64,000 nt of DNA from GCA-2684655 sp045105235 (lineage in GTDB: Bacteria; Planctomycetota; UBA1135; UBA2386): contig JBGCDH010000002.1 of the NCBI GenBank assembly GCA_045105235.1, forward strand, positions 145,198 through 209,197, in the 5' to 3' direction. The notes beneath the pieces were generated by a model, which ran no database searches, had not been told where the DNA came from, and saw nothing but the letters and a program-made list of their open reading frames with translations. The position numbers and the translations under genes are program-made. The stretch's first letter is position 1. The number at the start of each line of letters is the position of its first letter. This document shows positions 26,050 to 34,622 of this stretch, piece by piece.

Positions 26050-26424
26050 ATGCAAAGAACCGTCCTGATCATCGAAGATGAGAAGCTGATCATTGTCTCC
26101 ACGCAGATGGTGCTCGAGGCCGCCGGATTCCGGGTCGAATCCGCCATCAACGGCGAGGACGGCATCAGCAAGGCCAAGTCGCTGACTCCGGACCTGATCC
26201 TACTCGACATCATGATGCCGGGTATCGATGGCTGGGAGACGCTCACGCGCCTCAAGCGCGACGAGGCGACCTCCGGGGTTCCTGTGGTGATCTTTACCGC
26301 ACGTGAGCACTCGCGGGGGCACCAGAAGAGCGCCGAGATGGGCGCCGCCGACTACTTCCGCAAGCCGTTTGAGCCCGACGAGTTGATCGAGTTGGTCGAG
26401 AAGCACGTCGGCCAAAAAGCTTGA
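26050..26424 (+). CDS. Single-domain response regulator (CheY-like)
   Basis: The 124-residue protein is one receiver domain: acidic pocket IIEDEK (residues 7-12), phospho-acceptor Asp53 in LLDIMMPG, Thr in VIFTAREH and Lys in FRKPFEPDE. It has no output domain, so it must act by protein contact. It follows the histidine kinase by 17 bases and precedes a degenerate HD-domain gene, which may be the output. Confidence 0.9.
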   Translation: MQRTVLIIEDEKLIIVSTQMVLEAAGFRVESAINGEDGISKAKSLTPDLILLDIMMPGIDGWETLTRLKRDEATSGVPVVIFTAREHSRGHQKSAEMGAADYFRKPFEPDELIELVEKHVGQKA

Positions 26425-26443
26425 TGCACTTCGGGCGCGCAGC

Positions 26444-27556
26444 ATGACGCATCCCGACGTGCTGCCGCTCTGGTCGCTGTTTGAGGCATGTCGCCGGGGC
26501 AGCGCGGAGGCGCGCCTCGCGGCCGCACAAGCCGTGGTCGAAGCGCTGGCCGAAGGCCGGGCACCGCATCGGCTTGAAGTCGAGCACGGTTTGCTTTGTG
26601 CCGATGGTGTGCCCATGCCGGCGGCGGCGGCAGCGACGCTGGTCGCGACCCATGAACTGTGCGTGTTCTTGCGGGACTTTGGCGTCGTCGGTTTGTGCTT
26701 CGGTGGGGCGACGAGCGTGCACGACCTGCTCGAATGGGTAGGCAGTGCTGTTCGAGGCGATGCCCAGGTCGGCAGTCCGGATCGGGTTTCGGCAAAGCTG
26801 GTTTCGCCAGCAGACGTGTCGAATCGATGCCTGCTGACGCCGGATCAAGCGGTGCCGAAGCCTGTTGCTCCGTCGGAGCCCTCGAGTTCGCCGGATGCAG
26901 AACGTCCGGTTGCCTCGCGCCTGACCGCGATGTTCGTCCAGCAGCGCCTGCTAGCGGCGGCGGCGACGATGCCCACAGAGCTCGGGATCGATCCCGCAAG
27001 CTCTCGGCTCGTGCTCGCGGCGATTGTGGACCGACTGCTGGCCATGCACGGCGGTCAGGAAGCCGTGATGATGCTGCAGGACGACGAAGAGCTGCTGCGG
27101 CGAAGCGTGGCCCTGGCCGTGCTCGTCACGATGCTGGCGCGGCGTGCCGGCTGGCCGAGCGAGCGTTTGGTCGACGTTGGCGCCGTTGCGCTCCTGCATG
27201 ACGTCGGCTGTGCGCTCGATCCGCAGCGTCCCGGGCCGGCGGCGTTCCGATGGCTGCTGCGATGCGGCCAGGACGACTTTTGGCTGCGCTGCGCGATTGT
27301 CGCGCGGGCGTGGCACGATCCGAACCGTCGTCGCGACGAGGGCGATGAGCTGCTGACCGTGAAGCTGCTGCGCGCCGCCTCTGATGCCTATGTCGCGCTT
27401 GCCGGTCGAGTGACGGCATCTGCGCCCTCGACGGCAGACGCCACGCCGCCGCTCGAGATCGCGTTGCCGTGCAAGCAGGGGCTCGACGAACGTTCGGAGG
27501 ACGCGCTGCAGAGCGAACTCGTGAGCCTGCTAGACGATCTGCTGCCTGCGGCCTGA
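26444..27556 (+). CDS. HD-domain-like protein (probably degenerate HD/HD-GYP)
   Basis: The 370-residue protein has a helical N-domain (1-110), a low-complexity linker (about 115-165) and an all-helical C-terminal domain. The C-terminal domain holds an HD motif (ALLHDVGCALD, about residues 247-257) and an ARAWHDP segment, but lacks the full HHExxxGxGYP signature of c-di-GMP phosphodiesterases. It may hydrolyse a phosphoester or act only as a binding module. It lies 19 bases after the receiver gene and closes the STAS/kinase/receiver cluster. Confidence 0.6.
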   Translation: MTHPDVLPLWSLFEACRRGSAEARLAAAQAVVEALAEGRAPHRLEVEHGLLCADGVPMPAAAAATLVATHELCVFLRDFGVVGLCFGGATSVHDLLEWVGSAVRGDAQVGSPDRVSAKLVSPADVSNRCLLTPDQAVPKPVAPSEPSSSPDAERPVASRLTAMFVQQRLLAAAATMPTELGIDPASSRLVLAAIVDRLLAMHGGQEAVMMLQDDEELLRRSVALAVLVTMLARRAGWPSERLVDVGAVALLHDVGCALDPQRPGPAAFRWLLRCGQDDFWLRCAIVARAWHDPNRRRDEGDELLTVKLLRAASDAYVALAGRVTASAPSTADATPPLEIALPCKQGLDERSEDALQSELVSLLDDLLPAA

Positions 27557-27585
27557 GCGAGGGCTGGTCTGGTGTCTGGCGACTG

Positions 27586-27607
27586 GCCGGCTGGTTTCTG
27601 GGCCGGC
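27586..27607. terminator. Possible bidirectional terminator hairpin
   Basis: GCCGGC at 27586-27591 and again at 27602-27607 form a 6-bp stem with a 10-base loop between the convergent HD-domain and permease genes. There is no clear U tract, so this is only a candidate. Confidence 0.25.
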
Positions 27608-27608
27608 G

Positions 27609-28873
27609 CTACTCGTGCCGCAGAGCGTCGACTGGGTCCATGTTGGCGGCGCGCCAAGCTGGATAGATGCCGAACAGCACGCCGACGGCCGCGGAGATCC
27701 CGAAGGCCAGCAGCACGTGCTGTGGCAGCACCAGCGTCTCTTGCTCAAACCACAGCGTGATCAGCATCGGCAGGATCATGCCGATCGCCACCCCGACAAT
27801 GCCGCCGAGCGCCGACAGCACGCCGGCTTCGACCAGGAACTGCTGGATGATGTGCTTCTTCTTCGCTCCGAGCGCGCGTCGAATGCCGATCTCGCGCGTG
27901 CGTTCGGTCACCGTTGCGAGCATGACGTTCATGATGCCGATGCCGCCGACGAGCAGGCTGATCGAGGCGATGACGGCGAGCACGATGTTGAACATGCGCT
28001 TGCTCTCCTCTTCCTGCTTCAGCAGTTCGAGCGGCACCGTCACGATCACGTCGCTGTTTTCCTTGTGGTTCTCGTCGAGCAGGTCGCGCAGGATCCGCGC
28101 GCCGTCATCGACGTCGGTTGACGCGGGCATCTTCACCTTGACCTCGTGCAGCTCGACCTTTTCTCGCGAGAAGGAGCCGCCCGAGCGCGTCGTCAGGACA
28201 TCGCCGAAGCGCCGCCGCGACGTCTTCATCGGGATGAACATGCACTCGTCGTAGGGCGTGCTGCCAGCACCTGCGGTCCGCCCCTGTTCTTCGAGCACGC
28301 CAACGACGCGGTAGCGGTCGTTGCCGCTGATCAGCACGGTCTGATCGCTTGGGTTCTCCAGCGGAAACAGCATGCGGCACAGGGTCGCGCCGAGCACACA
28401 GACGTTGTTGAGGCGTTCGTCGTCGACCTCGGTGAGCCAGCGGCCTTCGCGCACGTTCATGCCGGCCACGTCGAGGAAGTTGGCCTCGGTGCCGACGATG
28501 ATCGAAGTGTGAAAGTACTCGCCGCGCATCATCGGGCGCTTCACTTCCCGAATGCGCACGACGTCTGCGCTCGGCAGGGACGAAGCAATCAGGTCCGCTT
28601 CGTCGTAGGCCAGCCCGTAGGACAGCGGCGTCCACGCGCTTTGGGAGCTGCTCGAGGCGGTCTCCGCCGGCCGTTTGCTGCGGGCGATCAGGTTGGTCAC
28701 ACCCATGTCCTGGAAGCGCTCAAGCGCCTCGCGCTTGGCGCCTTCGCCAACCGCCAGCATGGCGATGACGGACGCGACCCCAAACAGGATGCCGGCCGTG
28801 GTGAGCGAACTGCGCAGCTTGTGCAGCAGCAGGCTTTTTAGGCCGAGGCGAACGATGCGCCAGCTGTCGCGGA

Positions 28874-28877
<4 letters not shown>
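27609..28877 (-). CDS. MacB/FtsX-type ABC transporter permease
   Basis: The 422-residue protein has one N-terminal transmembrane helix (LRSSLTTAGILFGVASVIAM, about 22-41), a periplasmic MacB-PCD-like domain (about 45-290), then three helices near the C-terminus (about 290-415) including the FtsX core (LAVIASISLLVGGIGIMNVM, RTREIGIRRALGAKKKHI). This is the MacB/LolC-type mechanotransmission permease without a fused ATPase. Its start overlaps the ATPase stop as ATGA (28874-28877). With the upstream ATPase, adaptor and outer-membrane factor it forms a tripartite export system. Confidence 0.88.
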
Positions 28878-29713
<836 letters not shown>

Positions 29714-29852
29714 CGGATCGTTTGGGGGTTGTGGGGGACTGTCGCGCGCGGTCCGGCGAGGCGGGTCGGCCAGTGGGCTAGCCTGGGGCAGCGAGGGAAT
29801 GGCTGCCGGCGTGCGCGAGGGTCGATGTGGAGCTCCGGGCTGCGGCTCGCGA

Positions 29853-31994
29853 TTACTCGTTGCCGCGCCGGCCGGCGCTGCCGCCGGACATCAGCTTGCG
29901 GAGGCCCGTCGAGCGGAGGCGGTCCGCCTTCTCGGTTTCGCCCGCGTCGAGCGCCTTTTCGATTTCGCCGACCATCTTGTTGGCCTCGACCAGCTTTTCT
30001 TCGCTGAGATATGCGCTGAACCTGTCGAGCATCTTCGGCAGGTCCTTCTTGGCCTGCGCCAGCTCGGCCGCGTCCATGTCCGCAAACTTCTTGCGAGCTG
30101 AGCGCGAGCCTTGCGGACGACCACCGCCAGCAGCTCCCCGACGGCTGGAGGCTTGCGCCGCCTTGGCCGGCCTGCCGCCGGCGCCTGCCGCGGCCGCTGC
30201 CGCTGCCGGCATCGCGGCGCCTGAGCCTTCGATTGCCGATTCCATCGGTGCGGCCTCCGGCATGGCCGGCTGGTCAAACTTGGGGTCGGCCTGCCCGCCT
30301 GGCGGCGTGCGGTAGATCATGTCGCCCTCGGCAAGCCCCGAGAGGATTTCGACCTTCTCTTCGTTGTTGGCGCCGACCTTGACGGCGACAGCGACGGGGC
30401 CGTTTTCACTCTGCTTCCAGATGTAGTTGACGGCACGATCGCGGCGAACGGCTTGGATCGGCACCGTCAGGGCATCCTTGATCGAGCCCACGGTGATGGT
30501 GGCTGCGGCCTTCATGCCTGCCTTCAGCGACTCGTCCTTGTTGATGCCGTCGAGCAACACCTTGGTCGTGTAGACCTTCTTGTCGTTGCCGGACCAGCGC
30601 GACTGCGAGTCGGCGACCGGTGCGACGTAGGTGACGCGGCCCGTCATGACTTCGTTGGGGCGCACCTCGGCGCTGATCAAAGCCGCCATGCCGACTCGAA
30701 CCTTGTCGATCATGGCTTCCTGCACCTGGATCTTGCACTCGAGCTTCGAGTTGTCCGGCAGGATGATGATCGACTGGCGTTCGCGCACGCTGGTGCCTTC
30801 TTCGACCGGCTCGCTGTCGCCGCGGCCACGCGAGACCTTGGAGTAAACCACCAAGCCTTCGCCGGGCGAGACCAGCACCGAGTTGCCGATCTGCTTCTCG
30901 AGGTTGGCCAGTCGCTCGGCGGCAACCTCAAACTCCTTCTTCTTGGCGTCGACGTCAAACTGCGAGTTGCGACGCTCGGCGCCGTTCTTGGCGGCGACGC
31001 GGGCGACTTCAAGCTCGGCGTTCTCGACGTTTTGACCCTTCTCGATCTTGTCGCGCTCGAGCGTGTAGTTGACGAGCAGCTCCAGATCGTTCCAGGCGAT
31101 GGTCACTTTCGACGCCTGGCTCTGGTAGGCCAGCTCGTCTCGCTCGAGTTCGTTGCGGGTGATGAACTGCTTTTGGGCGAGGCTGCGGCTGTGCGCCGCC
31201 GTGTCTTCTTTGACCTTGAGGTCGGCCATCGCCAGGCGGATCTGGTCGGCCTGCTGCAGGATCAGGTTGGCCATTTCGCCCATGTCCCGCTCGAGCGGGT
31301 CACCGGCTTCGCCCTTCACCTTGAGCAGGCTGACCACCTTGTTGACCAGTCCTGCATAGTTTTGCGGATGGACCTGCGTCACCAGGACCGCCGGGGTTGG
31401 TGCGCCCTCGGTGCCGCTTGCGGGCGAAGCGTCTTCGCTGGCGGCAGAAGGAGCCGGGTTTACCAGCTCTTCCAGGCGCTTGACCATGTCGGCGTTTTTG
31501 CCCTCGGAGCCGCGGCCGCCCTTGGCGCCGAGCAGCTTTTCGAGCTCCATTGTGGCGATGCGCCGCTGCGACTCCGCCGTGTTGATGTTGGCCTGTAGTT
31601 CCTTCTCGAGGATGTCCTGAGCGGTCTTTGCCTGCTCAAGTGCATTGCGCGCCTTCTCTACCGAAATCTCCTGCGTGGCGCGCTTCTCGACGAGGTCGCT
31701 GACGTCCAGCTCGACCAGCTTCTCCCCCTTGGACACGCTCGTGCCTTCGGGGATCAGATAGAGAACCGTCGCGTTGCCTTCAATGGCGGAGCGCACGACC
31801 GTCTCGTTGACGGCGACGAGCTCGCCGCCCTCCTTGACGTTGATCGGCAGGTCTTCACGGCTGACCTGGTAGAGGTTGACGGTCGTCGACTGTTGCGCGT
31901 TGTCGCTGCTGCAGGCGGCCATGACGGCCAGCGTCAGCACCGCCATGTTGCGGCTCATCGATCGGTTCGGTTGGGGCATATTCATATCGGTCAC
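29853..31994 (-). CDS. MacA/HlyD-type periplasmic adaptor lipoprotein, oversized
   Basis: The 713-residue protein has a lipoprotein signal (LTLAVMAACSS, Cys28 if ATG 31994 is used). It has a barrel-sandwich domain with VVRSAIEGNATVLYLIPEGT, a very long coiled-coil hairpin (about 95-380, roughly twice the usual length) with an Ala/Pro/Ser insert near 195-220, a beta-barrel (about 400-520) and a membrane-proximal domain. The C-terminal 120 residues are unusual: an Ala/Gly/Arg-rich linker and a helical basic tail. It would bridge the MacB-like transporter and the TolC-like channel. Its start overlaps the TolC-like stop (31991-31994). Confidence 0.82.
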   Translation of the reverse strand: MTDMNMPQPNRSMSRNMAVLTLAVMAACSSDNAQQSTTVNLYQVSREDLPINVKEGGELVAVNETVVRSAIEGNATVLYLIPEGTSVSKGEKLVELDVSDLVEKRATQEISVEKARNALEQAKTAQDILEKELQANINTAESQRRIATMELEKLLGAKGGRGSEGKNADMVKRLEELVNPAPSAASEDASPASGTEGAPTPAVLVTQVHPQNYAGLVNKVVSLLKVKGEAGDPLERDMGEMANLILQQADQIRLAMADLKVKEDTAAHSRSLAQKQFITRNELERDELAYQSQASKVTIAWNDLELLVNYTLERDKIEKGQNVENAELEVARVAAKNGAERRNSQFDVDAKKKEFEVAAERLANLEKQIGNSVLVSPGEGLVVYSKVSRGRGDSEPVEEGTSVRERQSIIILPDNSKLECKIQVQEAMIDKVRVGMAALISAEVRPNEVMTGRVTYVAPVADSQSRWSGNDKKVYTTKVLLDGINKDESLKAGMKAAATITVGSIKDALTVPIQAVRRDRAVNYIWKQSENGPVAVAVKVGANNEEKVEILSGLAEGDMIYRTPPGGQADPKFDQPAMPEAAPMESAIEGSGAAMPAAAAAAAGAGGRPAKAAQASSRRGAAGGGRPQGSRSARKKFADMDAAELAQAKKDLPKMLDRFSAYLSEEKLVEANKMVGEIEKALDAGETEKADRLRSTGLRKLMSGGSAGRRGNE

Positions 31995-33586
31995 TCTGCG
32001 GCAACGGCCGACTGCGGATCGGGCATTGGAAGTTCTAGGTCAAACCGCAGGCCCTGCGGCTGGAGGCGGATCGCCTCGAGGTCGTTCATGAGCTGCAGGC
32101 GCGAAATCGCGTAGTCGACGATTGCGGCATTGCGGCTGAGCTGCGCCTGTAGCAGCGAAGCCTGCGCATCGAGCTTGTCGAGCGCGGGCACGCGGCCGGC
32201 GGCGTAAAGGTCGGTGGCGGCTTCGACGCGCTGCGCGGCGAGTTCGACGGCAACTGTTTGGATCTTGAATCTGTCGAGGGCCGCTTGGATGTTGCGCAGC
32301 GAGCGCCGCACGTTGGCGGACAGCCGGTCTTCGGTTTGTTCGCGCGCACGCAGCGTGCGATCAAACGTGATCAGCTGGCTGCGATAGCCGTTGCGCAGCG
32401 GGATGCGGTCCAAAAACAGGTCGAGGTCGACGCCCGCCGACCAGTCGATTTGCGACCAGTCGAGGTCGAGGCTGCTGCCCTGCTGGGACGGAACGTTGAT
32501 CGCCGCCGTGAAGTCGAGTCCGAAGTCGAGCGCGTTCTCCGCGATTAGCACCCGGCGCCCAACGTCTTCGACCTGATCGACGGATGTGCGGTAGTCGTAG
32601 CGACGCTGTAGGCAAAGCGCGACGGCGTCGGTCGGCGACAGGTCGATCTCGGTGACGCCGCGGTCGACAAGGCTCGTAAGTTCGTCCGAGTCGAGATTGA
32701 CCTGGGCCGTGATCGGCAGGCCGAGTGTCAGCTTGAAGCTGTCGAGCGTGTTTTGCAGGTTGTTCCGTGAGCGCACCCGATCGGCGTCTGCCGAGAACTC
32801 CTGCTGCTGCGCCCGGCCAAGGTCGATGATCGTGCGGCGGCCGGCGTCGTAGAGCTCTTCGATCAGCTTGCGCGACAACACCAGGCTGTCGTAGTTGGCC
32901 TCGAAGTTGTTGAGGTCGGCCATTTGCTGCACGACGTTCCAGTAGTCGGCGACCGTGTCGATCGCGAACTGGCTGCGGAAACGCTCAAAGTCGCGGATGG
33001 CGTAGACGACATCGCGCTCGGCCTGCGTCAGTGGCTCGCGCGCAATGTGGCTGCCGGCGCCGCGCAGCAGCGGCTGCGTAATGGTCAGGTTGAGGATGGA
33101 GCTGCCGTCAAACTGACCGCCGTTGAGCACCGAGCGCAGGAAGGTCTGCACAAAGTTGGCGACGATGGCGGTGCCGGCGGTGGTGTTGGCGGCGGCGCTC
33201 AAGTCGTCGCTGAGCGTGACGTTGGCGGATTCGTCGCCGGTGCCGTTGGCGTCGGCGCTGCCGCCGCCGCCGAAGCGCACGCGGAAGTTGTTCTGCTGCG
33301 TCGTCAGGCCAAGCGCGGCGAGGTAGAGCGCTTCTTTCTGGCTTTGGAACTCGCGGCTATTTTCGGCCGCCACGTCGAGCGCCTGCGACAGCGACAGCTC
33401 AACCGGCTCGCGGCTCGTCATCAGCCGCTTGCGCAGGGTGTCCACCGGGCGCTCGACCACAAACGGGTGGCTCTCGCCGAGAACCCGTTCGCTCGCCTTG
33501 TCGAGGATGCCGTAGACAGCGCGGTCGGCCCATTCGCGATTCGCCTCCGGCGAATAGCACGACGTGGCAAGCAGAGTGGCGGCCAT
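31991..33586 (-). CDS. TolC-like outer-membrane efflux lipoprotein
   Basis: ATG 33586 begins MAATLLATSCYSPE, with a lipobox-like LATSC. The n-region is short, so the real start may be a little upstream, where the frame stays open. The product of about 531 residues has two OEP repeats: helices such as LSLSQALDVAAENSREFQSQ and DVVYAIRDFERFRSQFAID, then SPTDAVALCLQRRYDYRTS and RAREQTEDRLSANVRRSL, typical of the TolC family. It would form the trimeric channel of the adaptor/ABC system encoded downstream, and heads that operon. Confidence 0.82.
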   Translation of the reverse strand: MAATLLATSCYSPEANREWADRAVYGILDKASERVLGESHPFVVERPVDTLRKRLMTSREPVELSLSQALDVAAENSREFQSQKEALYLAALGLTTQQNNFRVRFGGGGSADANGTGDESANVTLSDDLSAAANTTAGTAIVANFVQTFLRSVLNGGQFDGSSILNLTITQPLLRGAGSHIAREPLTQAERDVVYAIRDFERFRSQFAIDTVADYWNVVQQMADLNNFEANYDSLVLSRKLIEELYDAGRRTIIDLGRAQQQEFSADADRVRSRNNLQNTLDSFKLTLGLPITAQVNLDSDELTSLVDRGVTEIDLSPTDAVALCLQRRYDYRTSVDQVEDVGRRVLIAENALDFGLDFTAAINVPSQQGSSLDLDWSQIDWSAGVDLDLFLDRIPLRNGYRSQLITFDRTLRAREQTEDRLSANVRRSLRNIQAALDRFKIQTVAVELAAQRVEAATDLYAAGRVPALDKLDAQASLLQAQLSRNAAIVDYAISRLQLMNDLEAIRLQPQGLRFDLELPMPDPQSAVAAE

Positions 33587-33920
33587 GGCCAAGCCAAAGG
33601 CAATGCACGACTTGCCGTTCGTGTGATGCGCCCGCGGATCGGTTGCGCGGCACGCGAGCGGAGTCGAGTCGGGCGACGTGGAACGGGTGCGCAAAGAACC
33701 AGTTGGGGAAGTGGGGGCGGGGCGTGGCAAAGCGGGGCGCGTGATCGGGCTTGTCAGGGGACGTTGTAGGTCGTTCGTCGGACACTTCGTCGTAGGTGCA
33801 ACCTGCCGTTTTTTCTCCTCTCTGCGGCGAGTGTTACTACGATAGGACGCGCGCTGCATCGGTCCGGGCGGGCCGTGGCGCGCCGGGTCTTTGGACTCCG
33901 GTCCATCCATAGATGGGGGC
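33587..33920. other. Divergent intergenic region between the TolC-like gene and coaB
   Basis: This 334-base stretch must carry promoters for the export operon (minus) and for coaB-ftsK (plus). The minus-strand frame stays open through most of it, so part could encode an extended N-terminus of the TolC-like protein, but the translated sequence is Ser/Thr/Pro/Arg-rich and does not look like protein. No clear hexamers or repeats are seen. Confidence 0.35.
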
Positions 33921-34622
33921 ATGCTGAACATCCTGATCACCGCGGGGCCAACTCGCGAACATTTCGATGACGTGCGTTTCTTGAGCAATGCTAGCTCGGG
34001 ACGCATGGGGTGCGCGCTCGCCGAGGCTGCTTTGGCGGCCGGGCATCGCGTCACGATGGTGCTCGGGCCGGTCGAGATCGAGCCACCGGCCGGTGTCGTC
34101 GTCGTTTCCGTGGTCTCGGCCCTGGAGATGCAGGCCGCCGCCGAGCGAGCATTTGATGAATGTGACTTGGTTGTCGCAGCTGCGGCCGTGTCCGATTGGC
34201 GGCCGATTGCGCGCCAGCCGGGCAAGCCAGCACGTCAGCCCGGCCGGCTGACGGTGGAGCTGGAGGAGAACCCCGACATCGTCGCCGGCTTGGCCGCTCG
34301 CAAGGGCTCCCGCGTGGTCTTCGGCTTCGCGCTCGAGTCGGTTTCGGCCGGCCTGCCGGCCGCGATTGCTCGCGGTCGGCGCAAGATCGACAGCAAGCAG
34401 CTCGACGCCGTTGTCGTCAATCTCCACGACACCATTGGCAGCGTCGACGCGGAGTTTGTTCTCTGCTTTGCCGACGGTGGCGAAGAGGCCCTGCCGCGCT
34501 GCAGCAAGCGCGAGGCGGCGGATCGGCTGATTGCAGCGGCCAGCGCGTGCTGGCAGCAACGAAATGGTGGTGGGGACGGTTCCGAGCGGCCGGGTTCGCC
34601 ACAGCAGGAGCGTGGGCAATGA
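33921..34622 (+). CDS. coaB: Phosphopantothenate-cysteine ligase (CoaB), stand-alone
   Basis: ATG 33921 gives 233 residues beginning MLNILITAGPTREHFDDVRF, the CoaB nucleotide-binding start, followed by SNASSGRMGCALAEAA and AAAAVSDWRP, which are CoaB signatures. CoaB joins cysteine to 4'-phosphopantothenate with CTP (or ATP) in coenzyme A synthesis. In most bacteria it is fused behind CoaC; here the CoaC half is missing and would have to be encoded elsewhere. The stop overlaps the ftsK start as ATGA (34619-34622). Confidence 0.85.
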   Translation: MLNILITAGPTREHFDDVRFLSNASSGRMGCALAEAALAAGHRVTMVLGPVEIEPPAGVVVVSVVSALEMQAAAERAFDECDLVVAAAAVSDWRPIARQPGKPARQPGRLTVELEENPDIVAGLAARKGSRVVFGFALESVSAGLPAAIARGRRKIDSKQLDAVVVNLHDTIGSVDAEFVLCFADGGEEALPRCSKREAADRLIAAASACWQQRNGGGDGSERPGSPQQERGQ

